Shown: positions 1 through 6,075, counted from the first letter of the stretch. The stretch is 6,163 nucleotides of DNA from Acidobacteriaceae bacterium (GCA_030049955.1 JASIJX010000273.1:1-6163); one strand, 5' to 3'. Program-made: numbers and translations. Notes: generated from the letters alone by a model not told the origin.

Positions 1-42
1 CATCCTGAGCGAGCTCGCTGAAAGCGAACGAGTCGAAGGACC
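1..42. repeat. Intergenic repeat-like element, cut by the left window edge
   Basis: The block begins CATCCTGAGCG and ends GTCGAAGGACC. Its outer TCCT (3-6) and AGGA (37-40) are inverted. It contains a perfect 12-bp palindrome, AGCGAGCTCGCT (8-19), and an alternative hairpin TCGCT-GAA-AGCGA (15-27). From memory, motifs of the form CATCCTGAGCG...GTCGAAGGA recur between genes in Acidobacteriota and some other bacteria; I cannot confirm the copy number here. It lies just past the end of the lptC-like gene, where an operon end is plausible, but no T-run follows on either strand, so it is not called a terminator. Confidence 0.5.
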
Positions 43-79
43 CGCGGTTGTTTTTTCAACAAACCTCGCTTGCACCAAA

Positions 80-2590
80 CTACCTCGGCGCAGTCGTTTG
101 CGTCATGGTCTGCTGATTGCCGCCTTCGATACTGACGCTATCATCGCGGGTGTGGAAAATCAAAGCCCGGCCGGTAACCGCGCCGCGCTCGGGATCCGTC
201 ATCCTCGGCGGCGCAGACGGTGTTCCAGTGAGCACGTAATCGCCCGTGCGGCTGCTATACGCAAGCTGCTCGCCGGTGCCGCGGCGGCCCTGCGACAGCA
301 GAACTACATTGCCAATTGCCGTCATGCGGTCAATCTGTCCCGGCGCAGCGGCGGCGGGCGCAGTCGCGGCGCCAGCCGGAACGAGGAACAGGTCAAGCTC
401 GTCGGAAAGCGACTGGACTGTGCCCGTCTCCGCCATGACATTGCGAAGCGGCGTGGAGCGCATAATTGCCTTGCGCTCGATGCCCGAGTACCACAGGTCG
501 CCGCCGCGCACGCGGATGACGGAGGGCGAATGAGCGGTCTGGCGATCGCCGGCCGGCGCTGACCGGGATTCTGCTCCGGGTGTGCCCGCGCTCACCAGAA
601 CTGCGACCACAGGATCGGCAGAGCTGGTGGTCCGCGCAACCAGCGTCTGCTTCTGCCGGTCAATCACGATCATTGGAGCGGCAACAGAGTTTGCATCCTG
701 CCACAGCCGCGCACGGCCGCGGAAGGTGGCTTCTCCGGTGGGTTGGTGAAGCTGGGCTTCGGTGGCGATCACATGCGCCGGTCCACGGCCGCCCAATGGG
801 CCACCAAGCGCGGTATCCCCGCCAGCCAGGCTACCCGGCACGCTCTGCTGGCCCGTCGGCGCCGCACCCATCCAGGTTGCTTTTATGTCTCCGTGGGCGA
901 AGGCATCGCCCGAGGCCTGCGAAACGTCAACCCTGTTGGCCGTCAGCTCCATGCCGCCATCATCCACCCGAGGATTCACGGTCAGATGCAGCCACTCACC
1001 AGCGCTTTCATACACAGCATGGCCCGCAGTTGCCGTCAACGGCTGTACAGGCTCCTGCGCGCCGGCTTTCGCAGCCGGCTGCTGGTGCAGCGTGACGTGC
1101 CCATCGAGTACGGCCGATTCGATCTGCGCCTCTTCTGCCTGGGCAGTTGTTCTCGCATTGTTTCCCGGCTGGCCCGCAGGGGCAAAACGAACATCCAGCC
1201 GGTCGCCGGTTGCTGTCTGGCGCGCGCCGGTATCGGTAGTCTGCTCGATCGCAGCGTGACCCACGCCGGCCATCGAGGTCAGCGTCGAGTTTGGGCCGAA
1301 CTGCCCGCTCACTTCGTCCGCAGTCAGACGCGTCGATTCCGGCGGAGTATTTCCCCGGCGAGTTTGGCCGGTAAGCGTCACGCCGCCGGCGCCATGCAGC
1401 GCCGCAGGCTCAACCTGTCCTTTGCCCACGGTGCGAAAGTCGATATCGGCAACCGGCGAACGCCATGTTCTCGTAGTCTCGGCTGCGATGGTTTGGCCAT
1501 TCGTAAGCGCCTGGCCTTCATCGCGACTCTGAAACTCCACTCCGCGTTCCAGGTGCGCATGCCGCAGTTCGCCCGTCGCGCTGAATTCAAGTTCCATCAT
1601 CGGCGATGTCCCGTGGATGAGTGCCTCGTGGATCGCACGGCCGTTGTTCACCGAATCCATCGTCACGCCTCCGGTCAGATGGCCGTGGCGCGGCTGATTG
1701 TCCTCATTGAACTCCATCACGCCCGTAGGCGCAGCGATGCGGCTGCCTGCATCGGTGGATACGGTAAACCCCTTTTCGGCATTGATCCGTTCCACTGAAC
1801 CATCGTCACCAAATACGATCTGCGCCTCGACGGCGGTGGCCCGTTCGGTGCGGGTTTGCGCCGCGGCCTGTTGCATGTAGCAAATCTGCGCATCGCGGTC
1901 GAACTCCGTGTGTTGTGCGCGAATCTGGACAGGGTTGGGGCCGCGCTGCGTCGTCAGCTCCACATCGCGGTCGAGCACCAGGTACCCGCGGTCGGAGTCG
2001 TAGCTTGCGCCGATTGCGCTTCCGCTGCCCTGCGCGGTCGAAAATTCAACGCGCTGGTTGGTGGTGGCGATGCCGCTCTGCTGGTTGAATACCAACCCGC
2101 TGGTTTTCACGTGAATCGCGCTCTCCGGCCTGTTTTCGCGTGAAGGCTGCGCAGCCGGTTTGTGCGGGCCGGCGGTCTTCTGCGCGGCCGGCTGCGGCGG
2201 CGGCCGCATTAGCGTAATCTCCACTGGTCCCGCAGCCGTCGCCGTGCCCGTCTTCTGGTCGTACTCGAATTCGTCTCCTTCAATGCGGTCGGCGCCGCTG
2301 CCGTTCTTTCCGTACAGCTCAATGACCACGTCGTGCAACGTAGCGCGGTCGTTCTTAAGCTGGACGACGCGCGAGGCATGAATCTTGAAGATGGTGCGGC
2401 CGCCGTGCGACTGGGTATAGGTAAAGCCGTTGGATTCCCGCTGGATATCGATGCCCAGGCGTCCGGGAATATCGGGGTGGCCGAGAGGGTTTTTCCACCT
2501 GCCGATGGCGAGGAAAATGGCGATGGCAGCAATCACCAGAACGCCCGCAGCGAGCACCAGAGTCCGGATTCGCTCGATGGTCAAACGCAC
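80..2590 (-). CDS. lptC: Large LptC/OstA-like LPS export protein (membrane-anchored, periplasmic)
   Basis: 836-aa protein predicted to form part of the periplasmic LPS bridge from the inner to the outer membrane. Residues 10-30 are one hydrophobic segment with no clear cleavage site, so it is probably anchored with the rest in the periplasm. Residues about 45-128 resemble an LptC/OstA unit (SRVVQLKNDRATLHDVVIEL, then a D-x-F-E-Y-D strand). Similar beta-strand units follow, broken by Pro/Ala-rich (128-155) and Gly-rich (575-605) linkers. Residues about 755-823 are the clearest OstA unit: A-I-G-N-V-V-L-L, L-A-Y, Y-V-L-T-G-T-P, then G-R-A-L-I-F and S-I-E-G-G. Classical LptC is about 190 aa, so this is over four times longer. 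The start is GTG, the first possible codon after an in-frame TGA, with G-rich sequence (2597-2609) just upstream. The lptC symbol rests on the N-terminus; a merged LptC-LptA role is possible. Confidence 0.8.
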   Translation of the reverse strand: MRLTIERIRTLVLAAGVLVIAAIAIFLAIGRWKNPLGHPDIPGRLGIDIQRESNGFTYTQSHGGRTIFKIHASRVVQLKNDRATLHDVVIELYGKNGSGADRIEGDEFEYDQKTGTATAAGPVEITLMRPPPQPAAQKTAGPHKPAAQPSRENRPESAIHVKTSGLVFNQQSGIATTNQRVEFSTAQGSGSAIGASYDSDRGYLVLDRDVELTTQRGPNPVQIRAQHTEFDRDAQICYMQQAAAQTRTERATAVEAQIVFGDDGSVERINAEKGFTVSTDAGSRIAAPTGVMEFNEDNQPRHGHLTGGVTMDSVNNGRAIHEALIHGTSPMMELEFSATGELRHAHLERGVEFQSRDEGQALTNGQTIAAETTRTWRSPVADIDFRTVGKGQVEPAALHGAGGVTLTGQTRRGNTPPESTRLTADEVSGQFGPNSTLTSMAGVGHAAIEQTTDTGARQTATGDRLDVRFAPAGQPGNNARTTAQAEEAQIESAVLDGHVTLHQQPAAKAGAQEPVQPLTATAGHAVYESAGEWLHLTVNPRVDDGGMELTANRVDVSQASGDAFAHGDIKATWMGAAPTGQQSVPGSLAGGDTALGGPLGGRGPAHVIATEAQLHQPTGEATFRGRARLWQDANSVAAPMIVIDRQKQTLVARTTSSADPVVAVLVSAGTPGAESRSAPAGDRQTAHSPSVIRVRGGDLWYSGIERKAIMRSTPLRNVMAETGTVQSLSDELDLFLVPAGAATAPAAAAPGQIDRMTAIGNVVLLSQGRRGTGEQLAYSSRTGDYVLTGTPSAPPRMTDPERGAVTGRALIFHTRDDSVSIEGGNQQTMTQTTAPR

Positions 2591-2593
2591 GGG

Positions 2594-3217
2594 TCAGTTC
2601 CCCACCCCACGGCCGGCGCCGAGCCGCTGAGCCAGTCTCTGCGCCAGGCTCTCGCCGAGTTCGCTCCACAGCAGGCGCGCCGTGGCGCCAGATTCCTTCT
2701 CCACGGCCTGCGCGAGCTCAATAAGCTGCCGCACATTTTCTTCTACGTGCCGCGCGCCCACCTCATCCAAATTCACGTCCTCTTCAAGAAAGGGCGCGTC
2801 ATTGCCTAAATCGATGCGAATGTGCCCATCCTGCTCGTACGCACCCTCATCGAAAAGCGGTCCGAACCCGATGACGCGGACCATGCGCGGAGTGCGCGCC
2901 CAGCGCGGGTCTAAGCCGGCGGCTTGTTCCAGCTCCCACAGGCTCCAGCCGATTTGGAACTCGTACGCGTAGTCGTCATGGAGCAGTTCGAGAGCCTCTT
3001 CAACAGCCTGGCGCGGGGCAATGCCCTCTGTTCCGCGGCCCCATACGCGCTGAAAAACCGGCGTCTCGCTCCAGCCCACCGGCCACACGGTAGCCGAGTA
3101 GACTCCGCGTTCGCCTCCGTGAGCAGCAAAGGCCGACAAAACCGCGGTGAGCTTGTCTGGCAGCGCGGTCAGGCGGAGGTTTGGATACCAGAGACTGAGG
3201 AAGAGCGTGTCCGACAT
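2594..3217 (-). CDS. Conserved protein of unknown function, 207 aa
   Basis: I cannot name a function. It reads as a soluble, acidic protein with no signal peptide or membrane segment. It begins with a hydrophobic strand (MSDTLFLSLWYPN). Next come a Trp-rich middle (W45, W49, W59, W91, W94), an HDDYAYEF block (80-87) and a G-H-I-R-I-D-L-G strand (131-138). An acidic stretch with EED (145-147) precedes a C-terminal amphipathic helical region with LLWSELGESLAQRL (182-195). It resembles, from memory, an uncharacterised family seen in Acidobacteriota that starts M-x-D-x-L-F-L-S-x-W. I chose the ATG at 3217; the same frame stays open to a TTG at 3313, but that extension would run into aguA and its peptide looks non-coding. 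It starts 53 nt after aguA and stops 3 nt before the lptC-like gene. Confidence 0.8.
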   Translation of the reverse strand: MSDTLFLSLWYPNLRLTALPDKLTAVLSAFAAHGGERGVYSATVWPVGWSETPVFQRVWGRGTEGIAPRQAVEEALELLHDDYAYEFQIGWSLWELEQAAGLDPRWARTPRMVRVIGFGPLFDEGAYEQDGHIRIDLGNDAPFLEEDVNLDEVGARHVEENVRQLIELAQAVEKESGATARLLWSELGESLAQRLAQRLGAGRGVGN

Positions 3218-3249
3218 TTGTATCCAGTTTAGACGCGCGGGCGGCGGGA

Positions 3250-3267
3250 CAGTTCCCGAACGAACTG
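3250..3267 (-). promoter_or_regulatory. Small stem-loop just after the aguA stop
   Basis: CAGTTC (3250-3255) and GAACTG (3262-3267) form a perfect 6-bp stem with a 6-nt loop, starting 4 nt downstream of the aguA stop codon. On the transcribed strand it is not followed by a T-run, so it is not a standard intrinsic terminator. It could be a weak mRNA 3'-end stabiliser or processing site, or chance. Confidence 0.25.
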
Positions 3268-3270
3268 CTG

Positions 3271-4356
3271 TCAAATCGCGACACTGCCGGCCGGCTGCTG
3301 CTGGGTCATGCAATGCAGCGCGCCCAGGCCCCAGATAAGATCCACGCTATGAATGCCGATGACCTCGCGATCGGGAAAAACTTCCGCCAGCAGGTTGAGG
3401 GCGATGCGATCGTTCGGATCATGAAACGTGGGAACAAGCACAAGCCCGTTCGCCAGATAAAAATTCGCGTAGCTGGCCGGTACGCGCTGGCGGCGGAAAA
3501 CGACCGGCCGCGGCATAGGCAGTTCGATAACAGTGAACTGCTTGCCCTGAGGCGTGCGAACAGCCTTAAGCCGTTCGAGATTTTCGGCCAGTGGCTCATG
3601 GTTCGAGTCGGACGAATTGGGCTCGACGGCCGCGATGACGGTATCGGGCGCGACAAAGCGTGCGATGTCGTCAATATGGCCGTGCGTATCATCGCCGGCG
3701 ATGCCGCGGCCAAGCCAGATAACCTGATCGATGCCCAGGTAATCGGAGAAGACCTGCTCGATCTGTGCGCGGCTGAGTCCCTGGTTCCGCTGCTGCACTT
3801 CGCTCAGCAGGCACTCTTCCGTTGTGAGCAAAAGGCCTGAGCCGTTCACATCAATAGAACCGCCCTCGAGGACGATACGGCGGTCGGTGCCGTCAGGGAG
3901 CGTAAGTGTCGGCCGCCATTCAATCATGCTAAGCAATTTAGCCACGCGGCCGGGAAGCTGATCATCAAGACGCCAGTCGTCGTACTTGGCCCAGGCGTTG
4001 AACTGCCAATTCGTGAGACCTGCTCGGCCCTCCGAATCTCGGACAAAGATTGGACCTGAATCCCGCGTCCATCCTCGGTCAGTTGGCCACTGATGAAAAC
4101 TGGCCCGCTCGAGCTTCGCGCCGGCGCGCCTGAGCATGCCGGCAACTCGACGCTCCATCTTAGCGTCTTCAACAACCAGGTGCACGCGTTCGTGCGCGGC
4201 CAGCAGGCGAACGATCTCCGCGTAAAGCCACGGAATCGACGCAAACTTGCCCGGCCAGTCCTCGGGATTGTGGGGCCACGCCAGCCACGTCGCTTCGTGC
4301 GGCTCCCACTCGGCGGGCATGCGGTAGCCCAGTTCACGTGGCGTTCCTGCGGGCAT
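3271..4356 (-). CDS. aguA: Agmatine deiminase (agmatine iminohydrolase)
   Basis: Hydrolyses agmatine to N-carbamoylputrescine and ammonia in the cytoplasm. The 361-aa length is normal for the PPAD/guanidino-group-modifying enzyme family. Landmarks in order: E-L-G-Y-R-M-P-A-E-W-E-P-H (8-20), T-W-L-A-W-P-H-N (23-30), W-T-R-D-S-G-P (96-102, substrate-contact Asp99), E-G-G-S-I-D (164-169, Glu164), D-D-T-H-G-H-I-D (222-229, catalytic His227 and Asp229), and the C-terminal G-L-G-A-L-H-C-M-T-Q-Q-Q-P with nucleophile Cys349. All residues expected for activity are present. ATG at 4356 is chosen over Met13 because family members start just before the ELGYRMP motif. It begins 2 nt after the aguB stop with only a distant AGGGAG (4370-4375) as ribosome binding site, which suggests translational coupling to aguB. 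Confidence 0.96.
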   Translation of the reverse strand: MPAGTPRELGYRMPAEWEPHEATWLAWPHNPEDWPGKFASIPWLYAEIVRLLAAHERVHLVVEDAKMERRVAGMLRRAGAKLERASFHQWPTDRGWTRDSGPIFVRDSEGRAGLTNWQFNAWAKYDDWRLDDQLPGRVAKLLSMIEWRPTLTLPDGTDRRIVLEGGSIDVNGSGLLLTTEECLLSEVQQRNQGLSRAQIEQVFSDYLGIDQVIWLGRGIAGDDTHGHIDDIARFVAPDTVIAAVEPNSSDSNHEPLAENLERLKAVRTPQGKQFTVIELPMPRPVVFRRQRVPASYANFYLANGLVLVPTFHDPNDRIALNLLAEVFPDREVIGIHSVDLIWGLGALHCMTQQQPAGSVAI

Positions 4357-4358
4357 GG

Positions 4359-5303
4359 CTAGCGAGGTGCTCCCTCGCTGCCCGCAGGATCAAGAAAGCG
4401 GTTGCAGATGGGCGCGTAGGCGTCGATGCGGCGGTCGCGCAGGAACGGCCAGTTGCGGCGCGTCTCCTCGATCAGGTGCAGATCGACCTCCGCGATAAGG
4501 ATCTCCTCCCGGTCGTGCGCAGCCTTGGCGATCACCCGTCCAAATGGATCAGCGATGAAGCTGCCGCCCCAGAACTCAAGCCCCGGCCCTTCGGCGCGGT
4601 TGCCGAGAATATCGCCATGCTCCTGCCCAACACGGTTGGCTGCGGCCACATACACCCCGTTGGCAATGGCATGCGAGCGCTGAATGGTCTGCCAGGCGTC
4701 GTACTGCGCAATGCCGAACTCCTCTTTTTCCGCTGGGTGCCAGCCAATCGCAGTCGGATAAAAAAGCACTTCCGCGCCCTGCATTGCCGTCAAACGCGCA
4801 CCCTCGGGGTACCACTGGTCCCAGCAAACCAGCGTGCCCACGCGGCCAAAATCCTTTCCGAACTCCATATCGACGGCACGGAAACCCATATCCCCAGGCG
4901 TGAAATAGTACTTCTCGTAATAGAGTGGGTCGTCGGGGATATGCATCTTGCGGTAGATGGATGCAATCTCGCCAGCGCTGTTCAGCGTGACCGCCGTGTT
5001 GTGATAGAGCCCGGGCGCGCGACGCTCAAAGAGCGAGGCGACAATGGCAATGCGTGCTTCGCGGGCCACCGCAGCCAGCCGCTCCGTAGACGGACCAGGG
5101 ATGGATTCGGCCAGATCGAAAAGCCGCAGATCCTCGCGCTGGCAAAAGTACTGGGTGCGGAAAAGCTCCGGCAAGCAGACAATGCCGGCGCCACGGCGCG
5201 CCGCCTCGCCCACGTGCTCCAAGGCCGCGGCGAAGTTTGCCTCAGGATCGGGTCCCATGCGCATCTGCACCAGAGCGATGTTGTATTTGCGCGCGGACGG
5301 CAT
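4359..5303 (-). CDS. aguB: N-carbamoylputrescine amidase (nitrilase superfamily)
   Basis: Hydrolyses N-carbamoylputrescine to putrescine, CO2 and ammonia, the last step of the agmatine route. The 314-aa length fits the family. The nitrilase-superfamily triad is complete: Glu46 in G-I-V-C-L-P-E-L-F, Lys119 in I-Y-R-K-M-H-I-P-D-D, and the nucleophile Cys160 in G-T-L-V-C-W-D-Q-W-Y-P-E. AguB-type signatures include the F-R-T-Q-Y-F-C-Q stretch (48-55), Y-E-K-Y-Y-F-T-P-G-D (129-138), A-I-G-W-H-P (185-190) and A-A-N-R-V-G-Q-E (221-228), followed by F-W-G-G-S-F-I-A-D-P (244-253). The ATG at 5303 is fixed by an in-frame TAA only one codon upstream. Immediate adjacency to agmatine deiminase supports this substrate over beta-ureidopropionase or other carbon-nitrogen hydrolases. 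Confidence 0.96.
   Translation of the reverse strand: MPSARKYNIALVQMRMGPDPEANFAAALEHVGEAARRGAGIVCLPELFRTQYFCQREDLRLFDLAESIPGPSTERLAAVAREARIAIVASLFERRAPGLYHNTAVTLNSAGEIASIYRKMHIPDDPLYYEKYYFTPGDMGFRAVDMEFGKDFGRVGTLVCWDQWYPEGARLTAMQGAEVLFYPTAIGWHPAEKEEFGIAQYDAWQTIQRSHAIANGVYVAAANRVGQEHGDILGNRAEGPGLEFWGGSFIADPFGRVIAKAAHDREEILIAEVDLHLIEETRRNWPFLRDRRIDAYAPICNRFLDPAGSEGAPR
4361..4379 (-). promoter_or_regulatory. Perfect 7-bp stem-loop over the aguB-aguA junction
   Basis: On the plus strand this reads AGCGAGG (4361-4367), TGCTC loop, CCTCGCT (4373-4379); the transcript forms the same stem with loop GAGCA. Its 3' arm ends in the first base of the aguB stop codon, 4 nt before the aguA ATG. The only Shine-Dalgarno-like sequence for aguA, AGGGAG (4370-4375), is held in the stem and loop, and the opposite arm supplies the pairing CCUC. 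A ribosome finishing aguB would have to melt it. Coupling of aguA translation to aguB is an inference. Confidence 0.55.
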
Positions 5304-5315
5304 GGATTAGCTGAT

Positions 5316-5323
5316 TCCTTCCC
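5316..5323 (-). promoter_or_regulatory. Ribosome binding site of aguB
   Basis: On the minus strand GGGAAGGA precedes the aguB ATG by 12 nt. The spacing is longer than typical, but it is the only purine-rich candidate. It shows that aguB has its own initiation signal, as expected with a 192-bp spacer from the previous gene. Confidence 0.5.
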
Positions 5324-5336
5324 TGCTCTGGATTTC

Positions 5337-5348
5337 GCGGATTTCCGC
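5337..5348. repeat. Short inverted repeat in the pdaD-aguB spacer
   Basis: GCGGA (5337-5341) and TCCGC (5344-5348) are perfect inverted arms with a 2-bp centre. It lies between the aguB ribosome binding site and the longer dyad at 5350-5368. Alone it could be chance; it counts as one of several dyads in this spacer. Confidence 0.3.
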
Positions 5349-5349
5349 C

Positions 5350-5368
5350 TTTTCGCAAAATGCGAAAA
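5350..5368. promoter_or_regulatory. Perfect 19-bp dyad upstream of aguB, operator-like
   Basis: TTTTCGCA (5350-5357) and TGCGAAAA (5361-5368) are perfect 8-bp inverted arms around AAA. The centre is about 56 bp upstream of the aguB start. The A/T flanks stand out from the GC-rich surroundings. No T-run follows the arms, so it does not look like a terminator. Its size and symmetry would fit a binding site for a dimeric regulator, or a small mRNA hairpin; neither is demonstrated. Confidence 0.4.
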
Positions 5369-5401
5369 AGACGAAGCATGTATAGCTTCACTGAAAGCTT
5401 C

Positions 5402-5437
5402 GACCGATCCGTCTACCAGTCCGTCTATGGACCGGTC
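5402..5437. repeat. Tandem 12-bp repeat inside an imperfect inverted repeat
   Basis: CCGATCCGTCTA (5404-5415) is directly followed by CCAGTCCGTCTA (5416-5427), identical except for bases 3-4. GACCGATCC (5402-5410) and GGACCGGTC (5429-5437) also form 9-bp inverted arms with one mismatch. The right part is itself a perfect 10-bp palindrome, GGACCGGTCC (5429-5438). No gene is supported here, so the structure is not explained by coding constraint. Confidence 0.45.
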
Positions 5438-5440
5438 CAG

Positions 5441-5460
5441 CGTTTCCGGTTTCAGAAACG
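5441..5460 (-). promoter_or_regulatory. Stem-loop after the pdaD stop
   Basis: CGTTTC (5441-5446) and GAAACG (5455-5460) form a perfect 6-bp stem with an 8-nt loop, about 36 nt downstream of the pdaD stop. No T-run follows on the minus strand, so termination is doubtful. It may stabilise the pdaD mRNA 3' end or be part of a larger folded leader for aguB. Confidence 0.3.
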
Positions 5461-5495
5461 AAGCCACGCAGGCAGCAGCAGCCAGCCCGTCAGCC

Positions 5496-6059
5496 TTACT
5501 TCTCTTCCAGTATCAGCACCGCAGCGGCGATCGTCGTGGTCCACTTGCCGTTCTTGTCGCCCACGGCAGACTGCGTAATGTTACTCGTGCGGACAATCTT
5601 GTTCGAGATGCGGTAAATCTCTTTCTTCTCGTCCCAGCTCTTGTCGGGATCGAACTCGACATCAAGCGTGGTAGCCAGCATCTCCGCAGCCAGTTCCTCG
5701 GCATACTCGCCTGCCTGCTCCTCGGTCTCGCCAAAGCTATGGTGCTCGCTCAGGTAGCCATACGTGTTGCGGTCGGCGGGGATCGCCACGCCGATGCTCG
5801 AGACGATGAGCCGGTGCGGCTCGCGCGTGGAGTTCTCGGCGATAACGGCGAAAACAATTTCACCGTGGTTGAGATACTTCAGACCTTCCTTGCGCGGAAT
5901 GATCTTGCACTGCGGCGGAAAGATCGAGGAGACGCGTACCAGGTTCTGCGAGGCGATGCCCGCATCCCGAAGGGCCAGCTCAAATGATGTCAGCCGCTCC
6001 TTGTGTTTGCCGACGCCCTTGGTAAAAAAAAGCTTCTTCGGGACCATGCTCTTGCCCAA
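5496..6059 (-). CDS. pdaD: Pyruvoyl-dependent arginine decarboxylase proenzyme
   Basis: Decarboxylates arginine to agmatine in the cytoplasm, the first step of the pathway completed by aguA and aguB. It is a small (187 aa from this start) self-processing enzyme of the archaeal-type PvlArgDC family, unlike the large PLP-dependent SpeA. The cleavage motif is [11 protein letters not shown] (39-49): the bond between Ser44 and Ser45 should break, leaving residues 1-44 as the beta chain and turning Ser45 into the pyruvoyl group of the alpha chain. Glu105 in G-Y-L-S-E aligns, by my recall of the Methanocaldococcus jannaschii sequence, with catalytic Glu109. The start is uncertain: TTG at 6059 has GGAGGG 10 nt upstream, while ATG at 6047 (183 aa, starting MVPKKLFF) has no good site but matches the usual family start. 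In Chlamydia the family serves acid resistance; the neighbours here favour biosynthesis. Confidence 0.95.
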   Translation of the reverse strand: MGKSMVPKKLFFTKGVGKHKERLTSFELALRDAGIASQNLVRVSSIFPPQCKIIPRKEGLKYLNHGEIVFAVIAENSTREPHRLIVSSIGVAIPADRNTYGYLSEHHSFGETEEQAGEYAEELAAEMLATTLDVEFDPDKSWDEKKEIYRISNKIVRTSNITQSAVGDKNGKWTTTIAAAVLILEEK

Positions 6060-6069
6060 TTTCGATGTG

Positions 6070-6075
6070 CCCTCC
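6070..6075 (-). promoter_or_regulatory. Shine-Dalgarno favouring the TTG start of pdaD
   Basis: GGAGGG on the minus strand lies 10 nt before the TTG at 6059 and 22 nt before the ATG at 6047. It is the strongest Shine-Dalgarno match found ahead of any gene here, and the main argument for the TTG start. No -10/-35 pair is convincing in the remaining upstream bases to 6163. Confidence 0.5.

Noticed and set aside
46..62. T-run with flanking GTTG/CAAC as an intrinsic terminator after the lptC-like gene
   Set aside because: The T-run is the loop rather than the tail, the stem is only 4 bp, and on the transcribed strand the run is A, not T.
743..1798. 351-codon plus-strand open frame inside the lptC-like gene
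   Set aside because: It is Arg/His-rich, has no domain pattern, and lies entirely opposite a well-supported gene. It is read as a compositional shadow.
3218..3313. N-terminal extension of the 207-aa unknown protein to a TTG at 3313
   Set aside because: It would overlap aguA by 43 nt, has no Shine-Dalgarno, and adds an unstructured-looking peptide before a natural family-like start at the ATG.
5350..5368. The 19-bp dyad as a Rho-independent terminator for pdaD
   Set aside because: The stem is AT-rich on its outer half and is followed by GGCGG rather than a T-run on the transcribed strand.
4982..5467. 161-codon minus-strand frame starting GTG in the pdaD-aguB spacer
   Set aside because: The first ~54 codons fall in the spacer and look peptide-like, partly because of the tandem repeat. 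The rest overlaps aguB out of frame with a Ser/Arg/Pro-rich shadow sequence, and there is no ribosome binding site at the GTG.
4338..5987. 549-codon plus-strand open frame running opposite aguB and pdaD and across the spacer
   Set aside because: It is antisense to two genes with full catalytic motifs, and the peptide shows no recognisable domain. Long antisense open frames are common in GC-rich DNA. It crosses the spacer without a stop, which is mildly curious but not evidence of coding.
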